Source: Pseudomonas sp. 10S4
GTDB lineage: Bacteria > Pseudomonadota > Gammaproteobacteria > Pseudomonadales > Pseudomonadaceae
Length of the DNA stretch: 64,000 bases
Reading direction: 5' to 3'
NCBI RefSeq assembly: GCF_034344865.1
Contig: NZ_CP133774.1
Span: 6,634,001 to 6,698,000 of the forward strand
Position numbers and translations under genes: made by a program. Below are positions 56,915 through 64,000 of this stretch, piece by piece. Within the stretch, counting starts at the first letter, position 1. Each line of letters opens with the position of its first letter. The notes beneath the pieces are model-generated. The model ran no database searches. It was not told the DNA's origin and saw only the letters and a list, made by a program, of their open reading frames with translations.

Positions 56915-56980
56915 GTAGGAGCCAGGCTTGCCGGCGAAGGCGTACTCAAGATCGCCTTCGCCGGCAAGCCTGGCGCCTAC
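56915..56980. repeat. REP-like inverted repeat
   Basis: GTAGGAGCCAGGCTTGCCGGCGAAGG-cgtactcaagat-CGCCTTCGCCGGCAAGCCTGGCGCCTAC (described by its arms, 26 bases each): long near-perfect inverted repeat between sstT and a terminator. Confidence 0.85.
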
Positions 56981-56993
56981 AGAAGATCAAATG

Positions 56994-57032
56994 AAAAAGC
57001 CCGCCAAGGCGTAAACCTTGGCGGGCTTTTTT
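56994..57032. terminator. Bidirectional terminator
   Basis: AAAAAGCCCGCCAAGG-CGTAAA-CCTTGGCGGGCTTTTTT: 16-base arms between converging genes sstT and the DUF1993 gene. Confidence 0.9.
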
Positions 57033-57045
57033 GTAGCCGGGTGGT

Positions 57046-57555
57046 TTAGAACGCGCCCATGTAATCACGCTTGCCCACTTCAACACCGTTGTGACGCAGC
57101 AGTGCGTAGGTGGTGGTGACGTGGAAGAAGAACTGCGGCAGGCCGTAGGTCAGCAGGTAAGCCTGGCCAGTGAAGCGCTTCTCTTTCGGCGTGCCTTGAC
57201 GGGTGATGATCTCGATCCCTTCCTTGCCATCGATCTGCTCAGGCTTGAACTCGCCGATGAAGGCCAGAACCTTGGCGATCAGCGCTTGCAGTTCGGCGAA
57301 GGTTGTTTCGGTGTCGTCGTACTTCGGCAGCTCGACTTCAGCCAGACGCGCGGAAACGCCCTTGGCGAAATCTACGGCGATCTGCACCTGACGCACCAGC
57401 GGGAACATGTCCGGGTACAGACGGGCTTGCAGGAAAGCGTTCGGGTCGATGTTCTTGGCGGTGGCGTGGGCTTCGGCCTTGTTCAGAACGTCGCTCAGGG
57501 CGTTGAGCATTTGTTTGAAAACCGGGACGGAGGCGGCGTACAGGGAAATGGTCAT
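57046..57555 (-). CDS. DUF1993 family protein
   Basis: The 169-residue helical protein (MTISLYAASVPVFKQMLNAL; ARLYPDMFPLVRQVQIAVDF; LPQFFFHVTTTYALLRHNG) matches DUF1993 over its whole length, including the C-terminal VEVGKRDYMGAF. The family is related to the DinB/four-helix metal-binding fold; no function is established. Stands alone with its own terminator. Confidence 0.9.
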   Translation of the reverse strand: MTISLYAASVPVFKQMLNALSDVLNKAEAHATAKNIDPNAFLQARLYPDMFPLVRQVQIAVDFAKGVSARLAEVELPKYDDTETTFAELQALIAKVLAFIGEFKPEQIDGKEGIEIITRQGTPKEKRFTGQAYLLTYGLPQFFFHVTTTYALLRHNGVEVGKRDYMGAF

Positions 57556-57694
57556 GGCAGTCTCGTGTTGTGGCGGGGTTGAAACATGCGCCGATTATAG
57601 CCATGCCCGAGCGCCCTGCGGCTTGTCTTTTATCCAGCAAGGATTACGCTAGGCGGCTTCGACTGCACGCTTTGACAGCAAAGGGAAAAGCGCG

Positions 57695-58342
57695 ATGAGC
57701 ACTGAGCAAGAAACGACCTTCGACGAACCGCGCCTCAACAGCACGGAAATCCGCATCCTGGGCTCGTTGATCGAGAAGCAGGCCACCAGCCCGGAAACCT
57801 ATCCGCTGACCCTCAATGCCCTGGTCATCGCCTGCAACCAGAAAACCAGCCGCGAACCGGTGATGAACCTCACCCAAGGCCAGGTCGGCCAGAGCCTGCG
57901 CGCCCTGGAAGGCCGCGGCTTCACCAAATTGGTAATGGGCAGCCGTGCCGACCGTTGGGAACACAAGGTGGACAAGGCGCTGGAACTGGTGCCAGCCCAG
58001 GTGATTCTGACCGGGCTGTTGTTTCTGCGCGGCCCGCAAACGGTCAATGAACTGCTGACCCGCAGCGGTCGCATGCATGAATTCGAAGATGCGGAACAGG
58101 TGGTGCATCAGCTCGAGCGTTTGATTGCCCGGGGTCTGGCGTTGCTGATTCCGCGTCAGGCCGGTCAGCGTGAAGACCGTTATATGCATGCACTGGGCGA
58201 CCCGGCGGATATTGAGGTGATTCTCGCGGCAAGGCAGAACCCAGTGGAACGTGGTGCGGGTGGCGGCGTGTCGGTTGAGCGGATCGAAGAGCTTGAAGCG
58301 CGGATAGCGGCGCTGGAAGAGCGCTTGGCGCGCCTCGAATAA
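57695..58342 (+). CDS. yceH: YceH (UPF0502/DUF480) protein
   Basis: The 215-residue protein contains two tandem winged helices of the DUF480 type ([60 protein letters not shown]) and a C-terminal coiled coil ([20 protein letters not shown]). Function is not established; a regulatory or structural role is likely. Free-standing, followed by a REP element. Confidence 0.92.
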   Translation: MSTEQETTFDEPRLNSTEIRILGSLIEKQATSPETYPLTLNALVIACNQKTSREPVMNLTQGQVGQSLRALEGRGFTKLVMGSRADRWEHKVDKALELVPAQVILTGLLFLRGPQTVNELLTRSGRMHEFEDAEQVVHQLERLIARGLALLIPRQAGQREDRYMHALGDPADIEVILAARQNPVERGAGGGVSVERIEELEARIAALEERLARLE

Positions 58343-58363
58343 CCGGCACACATCGTCAAAAAA

Positions 58364-58452
58364 TGTGGGAGCGAGCTTGCTCGCGATAGCGGTCTTTCAG
58401 GTGAATCAATGCTGGATGTGCCGCCGTCATCGCGAGCAAGCTCGCTCCCACA
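58364..58452. repeat. REP-like inverted repeat
   Basis: TGTGGGAGCGAGCTTGCTCG and its complement CGAGCAAGCTCGCTCCCACA flank about 48 bases; the well-known Pseudomonas REP/REPIN type, between yceH and the cupin gene. Confidence 0.9.
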
Positions 58453-58473
58453 GGAGATCGGGGGTGCTGGTAG

Positions 58474-58992
58474 TTACTCGCCGTCCCAGTAATCCACGCC
58501 ATCACCCGGCCGGGCGACCGCGACAAACCCCGAGGCATTGCCTTGGGCATCAACCTTGAAGTCATCCATCACCGCATACTTGCCGGAATCCGGGTATTCG
58601 CAGATTTCCGGTGATTGCTGGGTACTGACCGCCAAATAACGCAGCTCCGCGTTACTGCTATTGATGATCTGATGCGCCGCCTCAGGACCGCCCGGCGGGC
58701 AGGCGATCACGTCGCCGGCGCGAATCGGGAAGCGCTCGGCACCGAGGCGAACCTCCCCTTCCCCGGCCACGACGAAAAACATCTCCTCGTTGACCCGATG
58801 ACTATGAAACGGACTGCCGCGCATCCCCGGTTCCAGCGCATACAAGCGATAACCGAGCTTCTGCGCACCCAGTTGCTGGCCGATGCGGGCCGTGCGTTGT
58901 TGATAGCGGCCGGCGGTGTCGCCGGTCGGGGCCAGCGACTCAGGCAACGGTAAAAGCTCGGCCTGATCCAGATTGAGAATACGCGGATGCAT
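58474..58992 (-). CDS. Cupin-domain protein
   Basis: Start MHPRILNLDQAELLPLPESL (58992); the longer frame to 59109 overlaps the neighbouring repeat and lacks a site. The 172-residue single cupin has metal-binding motif 1 SPFHSHRVNEEMFFVVAGEG (His-x-His...Glu) and motif 2 region GDVIACPPGGPEAAHQIINS. It probably binds a metal and a small ligand; substrate unknown. The C-terminal WDGE tail is typical of this subgroup. Confidence 0.85.
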   Translation of the reverse strand: MHPRILNLDQAELLPLPESLAPTGDTAGRYQQRTARIGQQLGAQKLGYRLYALEPGMRGSPFHSHRVNEEMFFVVAGEGEVRLGAERFPIRAGDVIACPPGGPEAAHQIINSSNAELRYLAVSTQQSPEICEYPDSGKYAVMDDFKVDAQGNASGFVAVARPGDGVDYWDGE

Positions 58993-59069
58993 GGAGACCT
59001 CGGTCACTGTATTTGTTGTAGGAGGCAAATCTTCGTTTGCTGGGGGCCAGTATAGAACTGGCCAGACGC

Positions 59070-59148
59070 AAAAAGATCGCAGCCTTCGGCAGCTCCAGGG
59101 TGTACGCAATCCATGGAGCTGCCGAAGGCTGCGATCTTTTGATCTTTA
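59070..59148. repeat. REP-like inverted repeat
   Basis: AAAAGATCGCAGCCTTCGGCAGCTCC and its inverted copy GGAGCTGCCGAAGGCTGCGATCTTTT (given by its ends) face each other around 26 bases; same family as 53201-53271. Confidence 0.88.
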
Positions 59149-59155
59149 GCCGTTA

Positions 59156-59974
59156 TCAGCTCCGGGCAAACGCCACCGCGGCCTTGAACTGCTCATCCGT
59201 CGGCCGCACGCCGGTATAAAGCACAAACTGCTCCAACGCCTGGATCGCAATCACTTCCAGCCCGGTAATCACCCGCTTGCCTTCAGCCCGACCGCGCACG
59301 ATCAGCGGTGTTTCCGAGGGGATCGCCACCACATCGAAGACAGTCTCGGCAGAAGCGATGGTTTCAGCGTCAAACGCCAGTTGATCGGCATCCAAGCCGC
59401 CGGTCATGCCGATCGGCGTAACGTTGATCAGCATCTGCGGGCTCCGCGCCCCCAGTTCGGCTTGCCACTCATAGCCCAGGGATTCGGCCATTGCCCGCCC
59501 GGCGCGCTCGTTTCGGGCGACGATCAGGCCGTTTTCGTAACCGCCATCACGCAAGGCACTGGCCACAGCCTTCGCCATGCCGCCACTGCCGCGCAGGGCA
59601 AAGGTCGACTCTTTGGGCACTTGATGGGTTTCCAGCAACTGGGCGATGGCGATGTAATCGGTGTTGTAGGCCTTGAGGTGGCCGTCGGTATTGACGATGG
59701 TGTTGATCGATTGAATGGCCGCGGCCGAGGCGTCCAGCTCATCGACCAGCGCGATGCAGGCTTCCTTGAACGGCATCGACACGCCGCAACCGCGAATGCC
59801 CAAGGCACGAATGCCACCCACAGCGCCGCTAAGGTCCTGGCTGCTGAAGGCCTTGTAGTAAAAATTCAGCCCCAGTTGTTCGTACAGATGATTGTGGAAT
59901 CGCAGGCCAAAGTTCCCGGGGCGTGCTGACAGAGACATGCACAGCTGGGTGTCTTTGTTGGGGTTCATCTGCAT
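59156..59974 (-). CDS. Shikimate 5-dehydrogenase-like protein
   Basis: The 272-residue protein (MQMNPNKDTQLCMSLSARPG) has the AroE two-domain layout: substrate region GCGVSMPFKEACIALVDELD with Lys, and NAD(P) site ALRGSGGMAKAVASALRDGG. The usual AroE start (SPIAHSKSP) is replaced by CMSLSARPGNFGLRFHNHLY, which marks the shikimate-dehydrogenase-like paralogues rather than biosynthetic AroE. It may act in quinate/shikimate or related catabolism; substrate not determined. The ATG at 59968 is also possible. Confidence 0.85.
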   Translation of the reverse strand: MQMNPNKDTQLCMSLSARPGNFGLRFHNHLYEQLGLNFYYKAFSSQDLSGAVGGIRALGIRGCGVSMPFKEACIALVDELDASAAAIQSINTIVNTDGHLKAYNTDYIAIAQLLETHQVPKESTFALRGSGGMAKAVASALRDGGYENGLIVARNERAGRAMAESLGYEWQAELGARSPQMLINVTPIGMTGGLDADQLAFDAETIASAETVFDVVAIPSETPLIVRGRAEGKRVITGLEVIAIQALEQFVLYTGVRPTDEQFKAAVAFARS

Positions 59975-60221
59975 GAAACTTCTCCTTTTAATGCACTTTC
60001 AGATAGACGGGATTAGCCATTGCACCCGTTCTGTTCGATCATAGCGAGGTGTCTACACCCCGGTATTGCGGGGCTGTAAAGACGTCGGTACAGAGCCTTA
60101 CACAAACTTTACCTAGTGGCTGTGCTGATTTTCAAAAAGTCGCTGTCTTAGAAGTATCCCCGCGATAATCCTTGGGTCTATTTGCAGATTCAAGCGCCGG
60201 GTCGAACAACGAGGAATTATC

Positions 60222-60557
60222 ATGATCCGTAAACTTCCTGTCTTAGCTTTGCTGATCGGTGCATTAGCTGTCGCCGGACAGGCGCAAGCCGGTGGTTACT
60301 ATTATCACGGTGGTCACGGTGGCTGCTGCTGGGGTGGCGGTCACGGTGGCTGGGTCGGACCGGCCGCTGTCGGTGCAGTCCTGGGCGCTGTGGTAGCGGG
60401 TTCTGTGTACGCCAACTCGGGTCCGCGTACGGTTTACGTACAGCAACCGGTCTACGTCCAACCGCAGCCGGTCTATGTGCAGCCACAGCCGGTCTATGCA
60501 CCGCCGCCACCGGTTTACTACCAGCCACAGGGCTACTACGTTCAGCCTCGCTATTAA
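60222..60557 (+). CDS. Secreted Gly/Tyr/Pro-repeat protein
   Basis: The 111-residue protein starts with a signal peptide (MIRKLPVLALLIGALAVAGQ, cleaved after AQA). A Gly/His-rich part (GGYYYHGGHGGCCWGGGHGG) is followed by a short glycine-zipper-like helix (GPAAVGAVLGAVVAGSVYAN) and then repeats of VYVQPQP and VYAPPPP ending in PQGYYVQPRY. It probably associates with the outer membrane. A terminator follows. Confidence 0.8.
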   Translation: MIRKLPVLALLIGALAVAGQAQAGGYYYHGGHGGCCWGGGHGGWVGPAAVGAVLGAVVAGSVYANSGPRTVYVQQPVYVQPQPVYVQPQPVYAPPPPVYYQPQGYYVQPRY

Positions 60558-60590
60558 GGCCCACACGAGTAGCGTTCAGCTGTAATTGGA

Positions 60591-60622
60591 ACAGGCACCG
60601 CCGCAAGGCGGGGCCTGTTTTT
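60591..60622 (+). terminator. Terminator after the Tyr/Pro-repeat gene
   Basis: AACAGGCACCGCCGCAAGGCGGGGCCTGTTTTTG: ACAGGC/GCCTGT outer stem with CCGC/GCGG inner stem and U tract. Confidence 0.85.
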
Positions 60623-60805
60623 GTTTCTGAAGTCTGAATAAATGTCACCAAGGTCGCTGTCAGGACAGTGCTTGCGACTAGAATCGGCATCATTGACGTA
60701 AGCCCTTCCTTCACATTGAAGAAAACGGTCATATTTATGTCATGTCAGGTCCGCAAGCTTGGGCCTGTCCGTAAACAACAGGTTGATAAAAACAAGGACG
60801 ACCTC

Positions 60806-61000
60806 ATGCCAACGCAAAACCCGCACCGCAATGTCGGCTTGTGTACCTCCAGCAAGGTGTACAACGCACTGACCGAACTCAAGCACCTGGAAGGTCATCG
60901 CAGCGCCAAGTTCCTCTCGCTGCTGGCCGAAAACCTGGTGCGCAAAGGCCTGCTCAACGAGCAGGAAGTGGTTCATATGCTCGATCTGGTAGTCGATTGA
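60806..61000 (+). CDS. Small conserved Pseudomonas protein
   Basis: ATG 60806 (MPTQNPHRNVGLCTSSKVYN) with AAGGA seven to eight bases upstream; the longer frame from 60668 has no coding character. The 64-residue helical protein (ALTELKHLEGHRSAKFLSLL; NEQEVVHMLDLVVD) has no recognised domain. Function unknown. Confidence 0.65.
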   Translation: MPTQNPHRNVGLCTSSKVYNALTELKHLEGHRSAKFLSLLAENLVRKGLLNEQEVVHMLDLVVD

Positions 61001-61100
61001 CCGCCATACTCGCTGGCATCAATGACCACTATCAAGAACGTTGATTGTCCGTTGAACCGCGCGGTCCGTAAGGTGGCTCCATAGATCGATGGAGGTACTT

Positions 61101-61283
61101 ATGTCCCAGGTTCAGATCATGTCCGTTATCGGCAGCGCCGTTCCCGCATCGCTCAGAGAGCTAGGACTGCTCGCCTGTTGGTATGTGATGCGCGACGGCG
61201 AACCGATCAGCGGTCCGCTCACCTCGCTTCCCGCCGCCCAGGCCCTGTCGCAACGCATCGGCATCGTCCGGCTCATCGCCTAA
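61101..61283 (+). CDS. Small hypothetical protein
   Basis: ATG 61101 (MSQVQIMSVIGSAVPASLRE) is six bases after GGAGG. The 60-residue protein includes LGLLACWYVMRDGEPISGPL and resembles GYF_2-type short modules (WYV..DGE..GPLTSLPAAQAL). It overlaps the converging permease gene by four bases. Confidence 0.6.
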   Translation: MSQVQIMSVIGSAVPASLRELGLLACWYVMRDGEPISGPLTSLPAAQALSQRIGIVRLIA

Positions 61284-62341
61284 GGCAGCTGAACCTGCGG
61301 CTTGCTTTCGACATAGATCGCCCAGCTCGACATAAACAGCGCGGCGATCAACGGCCCGATTACAAAACCGTTCAGACCGAACACGGCCATACCGCCCAAG
61401 GTCGAGATCAGGATCATGTAGTCGGGCATCCGGGTGTCTTTGCCCACCAGGATCGGCCGCAGCAGATTGTCCACCAGGCCAATCACAAATACCCCGAACA
61501 ACCCCAGCACCACGCCCTGCCAGATCGCCCCGCTGAGCAGGAAGTACACCGCCACCGGCGCCCAGACAATCCCCGCCCCCACCGCTGGCAACAGCGACAG
61601 AAACGCCATCAACACCGCCCAGAGCAGCACACTGGGGATATCCAAAAACCAGAAAATCAAGCCGCCCAACGCACCCTGCGTGATCGCCACCAACAAATTG
61701 CCTTTGACGGTGGCCCGCACCACGCGATTGAATTTAAGCTGCAAACGGCGTTTCTGGTGTTCCTGTAACGGCACGGCGGTGCGGACTTTGCGCGCCAGCT
61801 CGGCGCCGTCCCGCAGAAAGAAGAACAACAGGTACAGCATGATGAAAAAGCTGACGATGAACTCGAATGTCCCCTGACCAACACTGAAAACCTGCGTGGC
61901 AAAGAATTGACTGCCTTGCATCGCGCCCTTGACGATTTTGTCCTGCACCCCCTTCAACTCACCTACGCCGGACCGATCAAGCAAATGCTGGAAATACGGC
62001 GGCAAGCCATGCTTGAACTGCGACACATACCCGGCGATGTCCAGCTCGCCGCTTTCGATGCGGTTGTACAGCGACGCGCCTTCCTGAACCAGCAGGACAC
62101 TGAGGATGATCACCGGCAAAATCGCGATCACCAGACAAATACTCAGGGTGCACAGCGACGTCAGGTTGCGCTGCCAGCCGAACTTCAATTGCAGCCGCCG
62201 CTGCATCGGCGCGAAGACGATGCCGAGGATGACCGCCCAGAACACCGCACCGTAAAACGGCAACAGAATCCAGATAAAGGCCAGGGTCACGACGACCAGC
62301 AACACAAGCAGCGCCCTGTTTTGTAGCGTGGTTTCTTTCAT
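61280..62341 (-). CDS. AI-2E family transporter (permease)
   Basis: The 353-residue protein has about eight membrane helices (IWILLPFYGAVFWAVILGIV; SLCTLSICLVIAILPVIILS; FIVSFFIMLYLLFFFLRDG) and the AI-2E/TqsA-PerM signature in the C-terminal half (GLIFWFLDIPSVLLWAVLMA; LPAVGAGIVWAPVAVYFLLS; DNLLRPILVGKDTRMPDYMI). The family includes Na+/H+ antiporters and putative autoinducer exporters; substrate unknown. Confidence 0.9.
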   Translation of the reverse strand: MKETTLQNRALLVLLVVVTLAFIWILLPFYGAVFWAVILGIVFAPMQRRLQLKFGWQRNLTSLCTLSICLVIAILPVIILSVLLVQEGASLYNRIESGELDIAGYVSQFKHGLPPYFQHLLDRSGVGELKGVQDKIVKGAMQGSQFFATQVFSVGQGTFEFIVSFFIMLYLLFFFLRDGAELARKVRTAVPLQEHQKRRLQLKFNRVVRATVKGNLLVAITQGALGGLIFWFLDIPSVLLWAVLMAFLSLLPAVGAGIVWAPVAVYFLLSGAIWQGVVLGLFGVFVIGLVDNLLRPILVGKDTRMPDYMILISTLGGMAVFGLNGFVIGPLIAALFMSSWAIYVESKPQVQLP

Positions 62342-62501
62342 GTCCGATCCATGTCAATCCGCAACGGAGCAGGCGCTCCTTGATGCTTAGTCCGCCACGG
62401 TTCGCATGAGTGCCATCCGTTTGTTCATCAAGCATAGATCCAGATCAATGATCCCTGAGGGCAAGCCCTCTATCCTCGGCTGCTTTGCGATCGATACCGC
62501 C

Positions 62502-63839
62502 ATGCCCCTTGCCACACCACTCTCAATCCCAGAGCTGCTCGCCCCCGCCGGCACTCTGAAAAACATGCGTTATGCCTTCGCCTACGGCGCCGATGCGGTG
62601 TACGCCGGGCAGCCGCGCTACAGCTTGCGGGTGCGCAATAACGAATTCGACCACGCCAACCTGGCCCTCGGCATCAAAGAGGCGCAAGCCCAGAACAAGC
62701 GCTTCTACGTGGTGGTCAACATCGCGCCGCACAACGCCAAGCTCAAAACGTTCTTGAAAGACCTGACTCCGGTGATTGCCATGGCGCCGGACGCGCTGAT
62801 CATGTCCGACCCGGGCCTGATCATGCTGGTACGCCGGCACTTCCCGCAGATGCCAATCCATTTGTCGGTGCAGGCCAACACGGTGAATTGGGCGAGCGTC
62901 GAGTTCTGGCAGCAACAGGGCTTGAGCCGGATCATCCTGTCGCGGGAACTGTCCCTGGAGGAAATCGCCGAAATTCGCCAGCAAGTACCGGCCATGGAAC
63001 TGGAAGTGTTCGTCCACGGCGCGTTGTGCATGGCCTATTCCGGACGCTGCCTGCTCTCGGGCTACATGAACAAGCGCGACGCCAACCAGGGCAGTTGCAC
63101 CAACGCTTGCCGCTGGAAGTACTCGGCACAGGCGGCCACGGAGAATCAGCTCGGCGAGATTGTTCAACAGTTCCAGCCTGAGCCGACTTTAGGCATCGGC
63201 GCACCGACCGATCAGGTGTTCCTGTTGCAAGAAGCCAATCGTCCAGACGAGTTGATGCCAGCCTTCGAGGACGAACACGGCACCTACATCATGAACGCCA
63301 AAGACCTGCGCGCCGTGCAGCATGTCGAGCGTTTGACGCAAATGGGCGTGCATTCACTGAAGATCGAAGGCCGAACCAAATCCCACTTCTATTGCGCCCG
63401 CACCACTCAGGTGTATCGCCAGGCCATTGATGATGCGGTGGCCGGTCGCGCCTTCAATCGCAATCTGATGACTGATCTGGAGTCCCTGGCCCAGCGCGGC
63501 TACACCGAAGGGTTCCTGCGTCGGCATGTGCATGATGAGTATCAGAACTACCAGAACGGCAGCTCGGTGTCGGAGCGACAGCAGTTTGTCGGGGAATTGA
63601 CCGGCGAACGGCACGATCGCCTGGCCGAAGTGAAGGTGAAGAACCGCTTTGGCCTGGGCGATCATATGGAACTGATGACGCCCAAGGGCAACTTCCACTT
63701 TGATTTGCATCAGTTGCAGAACATCAAAGGCGAGCCGATTGAAGTGGCGCCGGGGGATGGGCACACGGTGTATGTGCCGATTCCGGATGCGGTGGATTTG
63801 CGGTTTGGGTTGTTGATGCGCGATGTGACCGGCAATTGA
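62502..63839 (+). CDS. trhP: Peptidase U32 family protein YegQ/TrhP
   Basis: Start MPLATPLSIPELLAPAGTLK (62502), 32 codons inside the longest frame. The 445-residue protein has the U32 core (PELLAPAGTLKNMRYAFAYG; ELEVFVHGALCMAYSGRCLL; QGSCTNACRWKYSA) and the C-terminal extension (GRTKSHFYCARTTQVYRQAI) of TrhP, which is required for 5-hydroxyuridine formation at tRNA position 34. The three conserved cysteines in CMAYSGRC and CTNAC are consistent with an iron-sulphur site. Confidence 0.92.
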   Translation: MPLATPLSIPELLAPAGTLKNMRYAFAYGADAVYAGQPRYSLRVRNNEFDHANLALGIKEAQAQNKRFYVVVNIAPHNAKLKTFLKDLTPVIAMAPDALIMSDPGLIMLVRRHFPQMPIHLSVQANTVNWASVEFWQQQGLSRIILSRELSLEEIAEIRQQVPAMELEVFVHGALCMAYSGRCLLSGYMNKRDANQGSCTNACRWKYSAQAATENQLGEIVQQFQPEPTLGIGAPTDQVFLLQEANRPDELMPAFEDEHGTYIMNAKDLRAVQHVERLTQMGVHSLKIEGRTKSHFYCARTTQVYRQAIDDAVAGRAFNRNLMTDLESLAQRGYTEGFLRRHVHDEYQNYQNGSSVSERQQFVGELTGERHDRLAEVKVKNRFGLGDHMELMTPKGNFHFDLHQLQNIKGEPIEVAPGDGHTVYVPIPDAVDLRFGLLMRDVTGN

Positions 63840-63857
63840 AAAATCAGCGCAAAACCT

Positions 63858-63990
63858 GTGGCGAGGGAGCTTGCTCCCGTCCGGCTGCGCAGCAGTCGTA
63901 AAACCTGCATCCAGGGTGTGCCTGACGAATCGCGGTTGCCTGTTTTGGGGCTGCTTCGCAACCCAGCGGAAGCAAGCTCCCTCGCCACAA
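63858..63990. repeat. REP-like inverted repeat
   Basis: TGTGGCGAGGGAGCTTGCTCCC at 63858 and GGAAGCAAGCTCCCTCGCCACA ending near 63990 form a REPIN-like pair around about 90 bases, downstream of trhP. Confidence 0.85.
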
Positions 63991-64000
63991 TGGTCATTTG

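Noticed and set aside
53201..63990. Repeated palindromes in the host part as a CRISPR or phage element
   Set aside because: Copies are widely spaced, intergenic and of the REP/REPIN type common in Pseudomonas; there are no regular spacers and no cas genes.

Overview
The window is a lambda-type prophage (about 1-49.2 kb; its left end lies outside the window) joined to about 15 kb of ordinary chromosome. The host genes on the right (pbpG, a TerC-family gene, nhaR, an MFS exporter, sstT, a DUF1993 gene, yceH, a cupin, an AroE-like gene, an AI-2E-family permease, the U32 peptidase yegQ/trhP) and several dispersed REP-like inverted repeats point to a Pseudomonas of the fluorescens group. No tRNA, rRNA or CRISPR array was seen.

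Layout of the prophage. The minus strand from about 21.9 kb down to 0 is the late region: small and large terminase, portal, head morphogenesis protein, scaffold, major capsid, connector genes, tail tube, a G/GT pair with a GGGAAAC slippery heptamer, tape measure, minor tail proteins M, L and K, a lipoprotein, I, the 1230-residue J tip protein and fibre-associated genes. Holin, a candidate late-regulator region, NinG and DUF1367/DUF1382 genes lie at 22.7-26.2 kb. Replication genes are at 27.2-29.0 kb, with palindromic iterons spaced 22 bp apart inside the O-like gene. An antirepressor, a YmfL-like regulator and Cro follow to 30.75 kb. The immunity region (30.78-33.3 kb) has three OR-like and two OL-like operators around a rightward block: an XRE repressor without a LexA/S24 protease domain, a HipA-like kinase and an unknown 292-residue protein. 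From a pL-type promoter with a nut-like site, the plus-strand early operon runs through RecT, YqaJ exonuclease, many small genes, a C5 DNA methyltransferase, a second methyltransferase and excisionase to a tyrosine integrase at 48.0-49.2 kb.

Cargo genes read against the flow of their neighbours: a two-helix membrane protein (12.7 kb), a YceK-like lipoprotein (34.7 kb), a DUF2971 protein with ADP-ribosyltransferase-like motifs (40.6-41.4 kb) and several minus-strand mini-genes, two of which sit between duplicated leader sequences. Many plus-strand early genes are preceded by a GC-rich stem-loop placed directly before the Shine-Dalgarno sequence.

A striking technical or biological feature is that eight prophage genes are each split by a frameshift. 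Seven are restored by adding one base to a short homopolymer, while none of the host genes is affected. This could be consensus error or genuine decay of a prophage; either way the gene models in the prophage should be read with these repairs in mind.
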